32,165 bases of DNA from an uncultured Bacteroidales bacterium. Its GTDB lineage: Bacteria; Bacteroidota; Bacteroidia; Bacteroidales; Bacteroidaceae. The DNA is taken from positions 1-32,165 of the forward strand of contig CAMGHE010000014.1 of the NCBI GenBank assembly GCA_946055775.1, read 5' to 3'. Both the position numbers and the translations under genes were made by a program. Under the pieces are notes generated by a model, which worked only from the letters and a program-made list of their open reading frames with translations, was not told the DNA's origin and did not search any database. Of this stretch, positions 7,667-16,261 are shown one piece after another; within the stretch, counting starts at the first letter, position 1, and every line of letters begins with the position of its first letter.

Positions 7667-9535
7667 TTAGAGTTTTATGGTGTAGATGGTGGCATTCTCC
7701 ACATGGGCTTCGCCGTCGCTGAAGAAGCGCAGGCTGTCGTAGGGCTTGGTGGGGAACACGAGGTTGGTCATGGCCACGCGGCCGCCATCGACGAAGAGTT
7801 CGATGGAAGAGCGGTCGGCGAAGATGCGCACCTCGTGACCCTCGGCCTTTTGCTCGACGGGAGCGCAGGTGGCATGGGCAAAGTCGTTGACGTAGTGGAT
7901 TAGGCCATCCACGCAGGCCCGTTTGGAGGCATCGGTTTCCAACTGGTGCGGCTGAACGCCCTTGCCAAAGTCTATGATGCCGCTCTCGGCGCGGTCCATC
8001 ACCACGCGCTGCTTTTCGGCGTCGAAGTAGATTAGCGTCTTCTCGCCCTTTTCGTTGTAGATTTCCACACCGCTGCGTCCTTTGTCAGAAGGTCGGATGG
8101 TGAAGACCAGTTCGAAGGCGCCGTCCTTGCCCACGCTCTCCACTGTCTTCTCGCCCAGCGAGAAACTGTCGAGCTGCTTTGCCTCACCGCGCAGGGCCTC
8201 CAGTTCGGCCACGGGGGCAGCGCTGAGGAGGAGCTGGCCGTCGGCAGCAGTGTAAAGTTTGAGTTCGCGGGGCAGGGCGTTGGCCGAGCGGAACTGTCCG
8301 TTCGAGGGCGTGAGGTTGGCATACTGCCAGTTGCTCATCCACGGCATGGCGATGGTGCGTCCCGGCGTGTTGGAGTAGCACACCGTGGCGTAATGGTCCT
8401 TGCCCCAGTCGAGCCACTTGGTGACGTTCGGTGCGGTGTCGGGCGTGAAGCGGTGGCCGTCGAAGTTGCCCGTGAAGTACATTGTGCCGCTGCCGCCCGA
8501 GACGAAGCCCGGGTTGATGTTGACAATCATCACCCACTTTTGGTTCTGCTCGTCGCCATCCACAGGAAGCTGGATGAAGTCGGGGCACTCAAACTGGTTG
8601 GGCTGCGGTCCGTAGCCCTCGCCCCATTCGCTCATGTACGCCCACTGCTTGAGGTCGTGGCTCTCGTAGAAGCGCATGTTCTTGTCGGCGCTGACAATCA
8701 TCACCCATTTCTCCTCCGGCGCATACCAGAAGACCTTCGGGTCGCGGAAGTTCTCCAAGCCGTCGAAGGGCGTGACGATGGGGTTGCCCTCATACTTGGT
8801 GAAGGTGCGGCCGTTGTCGGTGCTGTAGGCCATGCACTGCTGCTGGCGCTGGTGGCCCGGCGTGGTGTTGCGGTGCGAGGTGTAGAAGGCGATGATGTTG
8901 TCCTTACCCGTCGAGGCCGAGTTTTTGCTGTCAACCACGCACGAGCCGCTGAAGATATGGCCCATCGTGTCGCGCTCGATGGCGGCAGGCAGGTGCTGCC
9001 AGTGGACGAGGTCGCGGCTGACGGAGTGGCCCCAGTGCATGTTGCCCCAGACAGAGCCGTAGGGATTGTACTGGAAGTAGAGGTGATATTCCCCATCCTT
9101 ATATACCAGACCATTGGCGTCGTTCATCCAGCCGTAGGCCGGCGTATGGTGGTAGAGCGGACGGAAAGTTTCGCGGTTGGCCACGTCGAAGGTGTCGGCC
9201 AGAGCCATCTGCTGCCAGGCCACGGCGTTGGCCGCTAGGCCGCGCACGACGAGGCTGTCGGCACCGTCGCGCAGGGGGAAAGGCACGGTATAATCGACCT
9301 TATCGACTGCCAGGCGCACGTCCATCGGTACGTCGCCGAGCATGACCTGAGCTTCGGGCCGGTTTTCCTGAACAGGCAGGAGGACAAACCGGGCCTCGCG
9401 GCCCACGTGGACCACGGTGAGCGTGTCGCCCTGATGGGCAAAGGAGAGGTCGTCGCCGGCGTTGTGGCAGGAGGCGAGGCAGAGCGATGCTGCCGAAAGA
9501 AGGAGGGTGGAGGGGAGAATATGTGGAGTAGTCAT
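7667..9535 (-). CDS. GH32 fructan hydrolase lipoprotein (fructanase/levanase type)
   Basis: The 622-aa protein starts with a lipoprotein signal whose lipobox is LASC (Cys23). A beta-rich N-terminal region (about 25-125) resembles the small domain (DUF4980) often found before GH32 in Bacteroidetes. The catalytic five-bladed propeller follows: GWMNDANG at 135-142 with nucleophile Asp139, FRDP at 263-266 with Asp265 and FECPDF at 315-320 with acid/base Glu316. The C-terminal ~150 residues form the GH32 beta-sandwich. It should release fructose from fructan or sucrose at the cell surface or periplasm. The usual WMNDPNG proline is alanine here (Ala140). Exo versus endo action and levan versus inulin preference cannot be read from the sequence. 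It is 64 bp behind the receptor gene. Confidence 0.9.
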   Translation of the reverse strand: MTTPHILPSTLLLSAASLCLASCHNAGDDLSFAHQGDTLTVVHVGREARFVLLPVQENRPEAQVMLGDVPMDVRLAVDKVDYTVPFPLRDGADSLVVRGLAANAVAWQQMALADTFDVANRETFRPLYHHTPAYGWMNDANGLVYKDGEYHLYFQYNPYGSVWGNMHWGHSVSRDLVHWQHLPAAIERDTMGHIFSGSCVVDSKNSASTGKDNIIAFYTSHRNTTPGHQRQQQCMAYSTDNGRTFTKYEGNPIVTPFDGLENFRDPKVFWYAPEEKWVMIVSADKNMRFYESHDLKQWAYMSEWGEGYGPQPNQFECPDFIQLPVDGDEQNQKWVMIVNINPGFVSGGSGTMYFTGNFDGHRFTPDTAPNVTKWLDWGKDHYATVCYSNTPGRTIAMPWMSNWQYANLTPSNGQFRSANALPRELKLYTAADGQLLLSAAPVAELEALRGEAKQLDSFSLGEKTVESVGKDGAFELVFTIRPSDKGRSGVEIYNEKGEKTLIYFDAEKQRVVMDRAESGIIDFGKGVQPHQLETDASKRACVDGLIHYVNDFAHATCAPVEQKAEGHEVRIFADRSSIELFVDGGRVAMTNLVFPTKPYDSLRFFSDGEAHVENATIYTIKL

Positions 9536-9599
9536 AGTGGTGGAGTGTTTTGCGCCGTGGATGGCGCGAAGAGGTGGAATGGTTTTGAAAGATAGAAGG

Positions 9600-11939
9600 T
9601 CAGAAGGTTATTTTAGCAGAAAATTCCACGGTGAAGGGGCGGATATAGCTGCCCGACATCCATGTGCCGTTATACCGGGCCGCATCCTCCTTGTCCACGA
9701 GTTCAGCACCGGCAATGCTGCCCTTGGCACCCGTCTGGTTGAGGAAGTTGATGGCCGTGGCGCCGAGCGTGAGGCGCTTGCCGGCCTTCCATTCTACGCC
9801 GCCGAAGGTCTCCCAGCGGCCGTTGAAGTAGTAGGCGTTCTTGATGTTGGCGTAGGTCTTCGAGAAGTAGCGGAAGGAAGCCCACACGCGCAGGTTGTCG
9901 TTCAGGAAGGTGTAGGACGGGTCGAGCTCGATGAGCACCTTGGGAATCTCCGTCACGATGTTGCCCGTGGCATTGATGCTGCTGACCGTACCGTCGCTGA
10001 AGGTGACGCTCGTCTCGTACTTCTTATACTTCGGCCGCTGGTAGGTGAAGAGGAAGTGCAGGTCGAAGCCCTTGAAAGGCTTGACGACGGCGTCGGTGGT
10101 CCAGCCGATGGTCTCGATGTCGTAGGTGAGGGCCGAAGCCTTTACGTCGTGGTCATCGTTGGGGTTGATGAGGTTGAGCGTAGAGTTGTTGTTGGTCTTG
10201 CCAATGTAGGAGACGAGCGAGGTCAGGCTGAGCCAGTCGTTGTTGTAGTAGATACCCACACGTCCGAGGGGGATGGCGATGCGCCCCGTGTTGGGCATCT
10301 CGGCCGGCGAGAAGTCGTTCATCTTGGGCCGCTGGGTGTTGTAGGTGAAGTCGCCCGTGAAGCCAAACCGGCTGTTCACCTTATACGTCAGGGCCGCGGT
10401 GAAGGCCATGTTGAGCCAGTCGTATTCGTAGGGCGTGGGGGCAATGAGCGTGCCGTCGGCGGCAGTGGCCCCCAGGTGGTAGTTGGCAAAGCGCCCTACA
10501 TAGTTGCCGTCGGCATTGCGCACGGCAGCGTTCTCGCCCTGCGTGTGCTGCCATTCCAGGCGTGCGCCGTAGTAGGCGTTCCACTTGGGCGTGATGTCCC
10601 ACTCGTGGGTGGCATAGAGCGCCAGTTTGTTTTCATCTCCTTTATAGTACTCTGAGGCATTCTGGTTGAAGTTGTAGTAGGGCGTGTTGCCATAGTAGTG
10701 CGTCTTGTCGGTCGATGAGCCGTAGAGCATCTGCGGGTTAGCCTCGACGGTGTGGTCGTACATGGTGGTGCACGAAGCGTAGTCCACCTTGTAGTGCCAC
10801 TGGTTCAGACCCACGCGCCAGGTCATGTTGTGCAGCTTGCGGCTAAGCTCGGAGGTGAGGAAGAGTTCGTCCATATAGCCCCGGTTGAAGCACGACATGC
10901 GGCTCTGCACGTGTCCGGCATAGGGCGAGAGCGAGCCGTCGGCCGCTTTCAGCATGTAGCCCGCCGAGGCGTCCACCTCCGACATGGCCATGGGCGTCTG
11001 GTAGAGGTAGGAGCCCATCGCGTGGTCATACTTGAGGCGCGTGTCCCACTCCAGGCCGTTGTCCCACTTGTAGGTGTTGAGCAGGGTGATCTGGTTGCCC
11101 CGGCTGGCGGTGGCGTCGTAGAGGCTGGTCTGCTTGACCTGTCCGTCGCGCATGTCCATATAGAGGATGTTCGACTGGTTGGGCAGATAAGACGACGTGC
11201 CGAGCGAGAAGCCCGGTATCTCCTTCACCGAGCCATCGCCCACGTAGATGAAGGGCGCACCCGTTGTGGCGTTCGAGAGCCAGTGGGAGTTGCTGTAGTG
11301 GTAGATGGCCGACAGACGGCCACGGCCGCCGGCATAGACCTTACTGAGGGCAAATTTATAAATCTCTGTGCGATCCTGATACTGCGCAAAGCGGAGTTTG
11401 AAGCTGCCCGGGTCAAAATTCTGGTAGGTGCTGCCGCTGTAATACCAGCCGTTGCCCAGGGCGCCGTTGACATTGACGTCAAACTGCTGCTTGCCAAAGT
11501 GGTTGGTGTTGTAGTTGACGAGGCCGCCAAACGGTTGTGTGGCGTCCGTTCCCAGTTGGTCAAACGAATTGACGGCGTAGCCAATGTTGCCCGTGGTGAT
11601 GGCCGTCTCCGAGATTTTGAGCAGTCCCGTGTGCCCCAGGCTGCCGTCGCCGCGCCAGTGGGTGTTGATGTTGTGCGGATTGTTGTTATAGACCACGGGC
11701 AGGCCGTTCTCCAGCACGTTGACGTCGCCGCCGGGCAGACCGATGGAGATTTCGCGCGGACCGTTGGCACTGGCCGCGTTGAGCATGACGTTGCGCCCGT
11801 TTTCTTCTTTCGATGGTGTGCGCAGGGAGTCCTTGCTTTCGCTCTGCGCCATGGCCGGAAGCGTCAGGTTGGCCGCCGCCATGAGGGGGATGGCCTTCAG
11901 ACACAAGGCATGGAAGGGAGATGAGTTTTTCATAAGCAA
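9600..11939 (-). CDS. TonB-dependent outer-membrane receptor of the fructan locus
   Basis: A 779-aa protein with a signal peptide (ending about LPAMAQ, residue 32). A short plug-like region (about 50-155) contains ISIGLPGGDVNVLENGLPVV and FGGLVNYNTN. A long series of amphipathic strands rich in aromatic residues follows, ending AKITF with the C-terminal Phe typical of outer-membrane barrels. It is shorter than SusC proteins (about 1000 aa), lacks the N-terminal carboxypeptidase-regulatory-like domain and has no SusD gene beside it, so it is a receptor of a non-SusC class. Import of fructo-oligosaccharides is inferred from the GH32, transporter and kinase genes behind it and the divergent sugar-sensing regulator ahead. 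A clear TonB box is not seen. The start at 11937-11939 precedes MKNS by two residues. Confidence 0.75.
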   Translation of the reverse strand: MLMKNSSPFHALCLKAIPLMAAANLTLPAMAQSESKDSLRTPSKEENGRNVMLNAASANGPREISIGLPGGDVNVLENGLPVVYNNNPHNINTHWRGDGSLGHTGLLKISETAITTGNIGYAVNSFDQLGTDATQPFGGLVNYNTNHFGKQQFDVNVNGALGNGWYYSGSTYQNFDPGSFKLRFAQYQDRTEIYKFALSKVYAGGRGRLSAIYHYSNSHWLSNATTGAPFIYVGDGSVKEIPGFSLGTSSYLPNQSNILYMDMRDGQVKQTSLYDATASRGNQITLLNTYKWDNGLEWDTRLKYDHAMGSYLYQTPMAMSEVDASAGYMLKAADGSLSPYAGHVQSRMSCFNRGYMDELFLTSELSRKLHNMTWRVGLNQWHYKVDYASCTTMYDHTVEANPQMLYGSSTDKTHYYGNTPYYNFNQNASEYYKGDENKLALYATHEWDITPKWNAYYGARLEWQHTQGENAAVRNADGNYVGRFANYHLGATAADGTLIAPTPYEYDWLNMAFTAALTYKVNSRFGFTGDFTYNTQRPKMNDFSPAEMPNTGRIAIPLGRVGIYYNNDWLSLTSLVSYIGKTNNNSTLNLINPNDDHDVKASALTYDIETIGWTTDAVVKPFKGFDLHFLFTYQRPKYKKYETSVTFSDGTVSSINATGNIVTEIPKVLIELDPSYTFLNDNLRVWASFRYFSKTYANIKNAYYFNGRWETFGGVEWKAGKRLTLGATAINFLNQTGAKGSIAGAELVDKEDAARYNGTWMSGSYIRPFTVEFSAKITF

Positions 11940-12024
11940 TAAAAAGATTTAAGGTGCTTGTTGAAAAAAGTTTAGGAGGTGTGGTGACTGCCGGGGCGGC
12001 TCCACTTGGCCGCTTCCGACGGTG

Positions 12025-12032
12025 CAAAAGTA
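12025..12032 (-). promoter_or_regulatory. Candidate -7 element for the receptor-GH32-transporter-kinase operon
   Basis: Minus-strand TACTTTTG matches TAnnTTTG, about 85 bp before the receptor start. No -33 TTTG is seen at 19-21 bp, as expected for an activator-dependent promoter. Confidence 0.5.
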
Positions 12033-12092
12033 GAACGGCCGGCCAGCCGACGCTGTCATAAATGCTTCATCCACTGTAAGAAATGGTGCGAT

Positions 12093-12129
12093 GCAACGCC
12101 ATTGACAGCCTTTGCAACGCCATTGACAG
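12093..12129. promoter_or_regulatory. 16-bp direct repeat, candidate binding site of the hybrid regulator
   Basis: GCAACGCCATTGACAG occurs at 12093-12108 and again, identical, at 12114-12129. The period is exactly 21 bp, two helical turns. Tandem sites on one DNA face suit a dimer of AraC-type domains like that of the adjacent regulator. It lies about 60-100 bp upstream of the receptor -7 element. Confidence 0.6.
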
Positions 12130-12224
12130 TCCTTCGCCCGCCTTTGGTCCGCCCTCGCCGCTCATGCGCCTCCCCCTTTGGCGGGACACAGGCCGCCGGC
12201 GCCGCAAATTCCGCTCCGAGGGAC

Positions 12225-12256
12225 TTTGTGTATTTTGGGCAAAACCGCTACCTTTG
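12225..12256 (+). promoter_or_regulatory. Promoter of the hybrid regulator gene
   Basis: TTTG at 12225-12228 and TACCTTTG at 12249-12256 are separated by 20 bp, a full match to the Bacteroidetes -33/-7 promoter. Transcription would start near 12263, about 30 nt before the ATG. Confidence 0.7.
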
Positions 12257-12291
12257 CGGCGATAACCTTAAATCAGACTATCCCCCGAACC

Positions 12292-15126
12292 ATGTTTACT
12301 CGTCCCTTCCGCTCTTGGATTACCGGTTTGGCCTTGGTTGTCCTCTGCGCCTGTGCGGTGCTGACGGGCTGCCGCAAGGCCGAGCCCCGCTACCGCATCG
12401 GCGTGTCGCAGTGCAGCGACGACGACTGGCGCAGCCAGATGAACCGCGAGATGCGCGCCGTGGCCGCTGTCCGCTCCGACGTGCAACTCCACTTCCGCCA
12501 TGCCGCCGACCACAGCAGCCGCCAGGTGGCCCAGATCGACAGTTTTGTGAGCGAAGGGGTCAACCTTATTATAGTGGCCCCCAACGAGGCCGACACCGTG
12601 GGCGCCGCCATCGAGCGCGCCGAGGCCGCAGGCATCCCCGTCTTGGTGGTGGACCGTCAGGTGCGCACGGCACGCTATACGGCCTTTGTGGGCGGCGACA
12701 ACCTCAAGGTGGGGCGCGATGCCGCCCGCTATTTCGTGGCGACCCACCCCGAGGGCGGTACGGTGTGGCAGGTCACGGGACTGGCCGGAAGCACGCCCGC
12801 AGCCGACCGTGCCCGCGGCTTCGCCGACGAGATGGCCCGCCATCCGCAGTTTCGCCTGCTCCCGCCCGCCGATGGCGGATGGAATGCCCACGGGGCGGCA
12901 GAGGCTGCGCGCCGTATGCTGGCTGAGGGCCAACGCCCCGACTTCATCTTTGCCCACAACGACCCCATGGCGGCTGCCGTGGCTCAGGAGATGCAGGCCC
13001 GGGGGCATCAGCCCGTGATTGTCGGCGTGGACGCGCTCAATGTGGGCGGACTGGGCCTGGACCTCGTGGAGCAGGGACGCATAGCGGCCACCCTCATCTA
13101 CCCCACGGCGGGCGACCGCGTGATGGACGTGGCCCTCAATATCCTCGAAGGCCAACCCTATGAACGCCACCAGGCCCTGACCACCGCCTTGGTGACCAAG
13201 GACAATGTGAGCCTCTTTCGCCAGCAGGAGCAACAGATGGAGGAGCGCGAGATGCGCCTCACACGCCTCGGCTCGCAGCTCAACACCACCCTGAGCCAGT
13301 ATCACGCGCAGCGCCTCCTGCTCATCCTGGCCGTGGGGGCCGTGCTCCTGGCGCTGGCCCTCTTCGGCGTGACCCTGCGCGCCTATTGGCTGAAGGTGAA
13401 GTGGAACGAGCGCTTGGCGCAGCAGAATCGACTGCTCGAGGAGCAGCGCGACGAACTGGTGCGCATGGCGCGGCATGTGGAGGAGGTCACACAGTCGAAA
13501 CTGAACTTCTTCACCAATGTCTCGCACGACTTCCGCACGCCGCTCACCCTCATCGCCGGGCCGCTCGAACAGTTGCAGGCCAAGGCGCAGACCGACGGCG
13601 AGGCGCATGCCCTCCTGGCCATCGCCCGGCGCAACGTGGCGGTGATGCTGCGCCTCGTCTCGCAGATTCTCGATGTGCGCCGCATGGAGTCGGGCCGCAT
13701 GGCGATGCACCTGAGCCGGGTGCCGCTGGCGCAGCGGTTGGACGAGTGGACACGCCAGTTTCAGCCCATGGCCACGGCCCACCACATCAGCCTCACCGCC
13801 GATACCTCGTCGCTCAGTGCCGACGGCGACGTGCTCTGGCTCGATGAGGAGAAGGTGGAGCGCATCTGCTTCAACCTGCTGAGCAACGCCTTCAAGTTCA
13901 CCCCCGACGGCGGGCACATCAGCCTCACCGCTGCGACGACCGGCACCTCCGGCAGCAGCCGCCTGCTGACCCTGCGCCTCTCCGACAGCGGGCGCGGCAT
14001 GACCGCTGAGCAGGTTGACCGCGTGTTCGACCGCTTCTATCAGACCGACGACCTGGCCGGAGGCTCGGGCATAGGCCTGACCGTGGCCCAGGGCTTCGCC
14101 CAGATGCACGGCGGCGACATCAAGGCCGAAAGCGCAGGACCCGGCCAAGGCGCGACCTTCGTGGCCACGCTCTACGAACAGCCGGCGCCGCCCGACGGTG
14201 TGGAGCAGGCGGCAGGGCCCGGCGCGATGCACATCAATCCCGTAGAACTCTCGTCGGACGCCGCGGCGGCCACGGCTTGCGAAGCCACCGCCGGCGACAC
14301 GGCCAATACCAATACCAATACCAACACCAACGCCGCCGCCCCCGGTACGGAGGAAGCCGACGCCAACCGCCCCCTGCTGCTGGTCATCGACGACAACGAG
14401 GACATCCGGCGCTATCTGGCCATGATGCTGGCGGCCCAATTTCGCGTGGCAGCGGCGGCCAACGGGGCCGACGGTCTGGAGCAGGCCCGCAAACTGCGCC
14501 CCGACCTCATCGTCTGCGACATGATGATGCCCGTGATGGACGGCATGGCCTGCCTCAAGGCCATACGCCGGGACGAAGAGATAGGCTGCACGCCCGTCGT
14601 GATGCTCACGGCCTGCGCCCTCGACGAGGAGCGCATCGCGGGCTACGAGGGTGGGGCCGACGCCTACATCGCCAAACCGTTCAGTTGCGCCATGCTGCGG
14701 GCACGCCTGCTGGCGCTCTGCGAAAACCGGCGCCGGCTACGCGCCCTGATGGCACAGGGCACCGGATTGCCCGAAAAACTGGTCGTGCCGAACGCCGACA
14801 AGGACTTCGCCACCAAGTTGCGCTGCCACATCGAGCAGCACCTGGCCGATGCCGATTATGGCGTCGAGGAGATGGCGCGCGACATGGCCTACAGCCGCAC
14901 GCAACTCTACCGTAAGGTGAAGGCCCTCACCGGCTTGGCCCCCCTCGACCTCCTGCGCAAGGCACGCCTCAACCGGGCCCGCGAATGCCTGCAGCGCGGC
15001 ATGGCTTCCGCCGAAGTGGCCTATGCCACGGGCTTCTCCTCGCCGTCCTATTTCAGCAAATGCTACCGCGAGGAGTTTGGCTGCACCCCTACCGACGACG
15101 CTGCTCGGGGGCAGGCGCCGGCATAG
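12292..15126 (+). CDS. Hybrid two-component regulator with periplasmic sugar-binding sensor domain
   Basis: A 944-aa one-protein signalling system. Residues 1-27 are a hydrophobic leader with a possible lipobox (LTGC, Cys27). Residues 33-300 form an RbsB/LacI-type periplasmic binding domain (YRIGVSQ, IIVAPNEAD, GIPVLVVDRQV, FIFAHNDPMA). One membrane segment lies at 341-363. The histidine kinase has SHDFRTP with His412, an N-box (FNLLSNAFKFTP) and G-boxes (DSGRGM, GSGIGL). A Thr-Asn repeat linker (671-680) precedes the receiver (699-810, phospho-acceptor Asp743) and an AraC-type HTH (845-935). In B. thetaiotaomicron the BT1754 regulator of this architecture binds fructose; the GH32/kinase context suggests the same ligand here. 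It should activate the divergent operon. The ATG at 12292 is chosen because the promoter lies just before it; an in-frame ATG at 12178 is upstream of that promoter. Confidence 0.9.
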   Translation: MFTRPFRSWITGLALVVLCACAVLTGCRKAEPRYRIGVSQCSDDDWRSQMNREMRAVAAVRSDVQLHFRHAADHSSRQVAQIDSFVSEGVNLIIVAPNEADTVGAAIERAEAAGIPVLVVDRQVRTARYTAFVGGDNLKVGRDAARYFVATHPEGGTVWQVTGLAGSTPAADRARGFADEMARHPQFRLLPPADGGWNAHGAAEAARRMLAEGQRPDFIFAHNDPMAAAVAQEMQARGHQPVIVGVDALNVGGLGLDLVEQGRIAATLIYPTAGDRVMDVALNILEGQPYERHQALTTALVTKDNVSLFRQQEQQMEEREMRLTRLGSQLNTTLSQYHAQRLLLILAVGAVLLALALFGVTLRAYWLKVKWNERLAQQNRLLEEQRDELVRMARHVEEVTQSKLNFFTNVSHDFRTPLTLIAGPLEQLQAKAQTDGEAHALLAIARRNVAVMLRLVSQILDVRRMESGRMAMHLSRVPLAQRLDEWTRQFQPMATAHHISLTADTSSLSADGDVLWLDEEKVERICFNLLSNAFKFTPDGGHISLTAATTGTSGSSRLLTLRLSDSGRGMTAEQVDRVFDRFYQTDDLAGGSGIGLTVAQGFAQMHGGDIKAESAGPGQGATFVATLYEQPAPPDGVEQAAGPGAMHINPVELSSDAAAATACEATAGDTANTNTNTNTNAAAPGTEEADANRPLLLVIDDNEDIRRYLAMMLAAQFRVAAAANGADGLEQARKLRPDLIVCDMMMPVMDGMACLKAIRRDEEIGCTPVVMLTACALDEERIAGYEGGADAYIAKPFSCAMLRARLLALCENRRRLRALMAQGTGLPEKLVVPNADKDFATKLRCHIEQHLADADYGVEEMARDMAYSRTQLYRKVKALTGLAPLDLLRKARLNRARECLQRGMASAEVAYATGFSSPSYFSKCYREEFGCTPTDDAARGQAPA
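14305..14331 (+). repeat. Hexanucleotide microsatellite inside the regulator gene
   Basis: AATACC occurs three times, followed by AACACC and a partial unit, encoding alternating Asn-Thr in the kinase-receiver linker. Because the unit is 6 bp, copy-number change would keep the frame and only alter linker length. Confidence 0.8.
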
Positions 15127-15169
15127 GTGGTCAATGCTGAGAAAATAGCAAAATAACAGCGGAAAAGGC

Positions 15170-15199
15170 TTTGTACTATCAAATAAAGGCGTATCTTTG
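15170..15199 (+). promoter_or_regulatory. Promoter of asnA
   Basis: TTTG (15170-15173) and TATCTTTG (15192-15199) with an 18-bp spacer fit the Bacteroidetes promoter slightly short of the usual spacing. The ATG follows 25 bp later. Confidence 0.6.
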
Positions 15200-15223
15200 C
15201 GCTCATATTTGCAGAATGAAACA

Positions 15224-16261
15224 ATGAGTCAACTCATCATCCCCACAAACTACAACCCCCTGCTCGACAAGTATGAAACCGAGCAGGGTATCAAAGTCAT
15301 CAAAGACTTCTTTCAGGACAACCTGGCCACGGGCCTTCGCCTGCGCCGCGTGACGGGTCCCCTGTTCGTCCTGCGCGGTCTGGGTATCAACGACGACCTC
15401 AGCGGCAAGGAGCGCCCCGTCACCTTCCCCATCAAGGACCTGGGCGACGCACAGGCCGAGGTGGTCCACTCGCTGGCCAAATGGAAACGACTGACGCTGG
15501 CCGACTATGAGGTGAAGCCCGGCTACGGCATCTATACCGACATGAACGCCATCCGCGCCGACGAGGAACTGGACAACATCCACTCGCTCTACGTCGACCA
15601 GTGGGACTGGGAGAAGGTCATCACCCCCGCCGACCGCACCCTGGCCTACCTCAAGCGCACCGTGCGCTGCATCTATGCCGCCATGCTCCGCACGGAGTTC
15701 TTGGTCTGCGAGCGCTTCCCCCAACTCAAGCCCACGCTGCCCGAAGAGGTGGTCTTTATCCATGCCGAAGAACTGCGCCGCCGCTATCCCACGCTCACGC
15801 CGCGTGAGCGTGAAGACCGCATCACCCGCGAGCACGGCGCCGTCTTCATCATCGGCATCGGCGGACCGCTCGGCGACGGACAGCCGCACGACCTGCGTGC
15901 CCCCGACTACGACGACTACTCCACCGTCAACGAGGCCGGCATGGCCGGTCTGAACGGCGACCTCATGGTCTGGAACGACGTGCTGGGCCGCTCGTTCGAA
16001 CTCTCGTCGATGGGCATCCGCGTCGATCGCGAGGCCCTGCTGCGCCAGCTTCACGACAGCGGCAAGGAGGAGCGCCTCAATCTCTATTTCCACCGCCGTC
16101 TCCTGGAGGGCTCACTCCCGCTGAGCGTCGGCGGCGGCATCGGCCAGTCGCGCCTCTGCATGCTCTACCTGCGCAAGGCCCACATCGGCGAGATACAGGC
16201 TGGCCTCTGGCCCGACAGCATGCGTCAGGAGTGTGCCGCCCACGGCATCCCCCTCATCTGA
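15224..16261 (+). CDS. asnA: Aspartate-ammonia ligase (asparagine synthetase A)
   Basis: The 345-aa protein is the ammonia-dependent asparagine synthetase, which has a class II aminoacyl-tRNA-synthetase fold and makes asparagine from aspartate, ammonia and ATP in the cytoplasm. Recognised segments are the N-terminal YETEQGIKVIKDFFQDNL, RVTGPLFV, LADYEVKPGYGIYTDMNAIR, the SLYVDQWDWEKVI block, and the C-terminal ATP-binding motif LSVGGGIGQSRLCML. The length matches the family (about 330-345). I choose the ATG at 15224 (MSQLI) over an upstream in-frame start at 15197, because 15197 lies inside the -7 element. It stands alone, 97 bp after the hybrid regulator, with its own promoter and a strong hairpin behind it. 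Confidence 0.95.
   Translation: MSQLIIPTNYNPLLDKYETEQGIKVIKDFFQDNLATGLRLRRVTGPLFVLRGLGINDDLSGKERPVTFPIKDLGDAQAEVVHSLAKWKRLTLADYEVKPGYGIYTDMNAIRADEELDNIHSLYVDQWDWEKVITPADRTLAYLKRTVRCIYAAMLRTEFLVCERFPQLKPTLPEEVVFIHAEELRRRYPTLTPREREDRITREHGAVFIIGIGGPLGDGQPHDLRAPDYDDYSTVNEAGMAGLNGDLMVWNDVLGRSFELSSMGIRVDREALLRQLHDSGKEERLNLYFHRRLLEGSLPLSVGGGIGQSRLCMLYLRKAHIGEIQAGLWPDSMRQECAAHGIPLI

Larger units (their letters stand above)
11940..12291. other. Divergent control region of the fructan locus
   Basis: A 352-bp region between the receptor and regulator genes. It contains a minus-strand -7 element (12025-12032), a direct repeat operator candidate (12093-12129) and a full plus-strand promoter (12225-12256). 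No gene is evident. Confidence 0.65.
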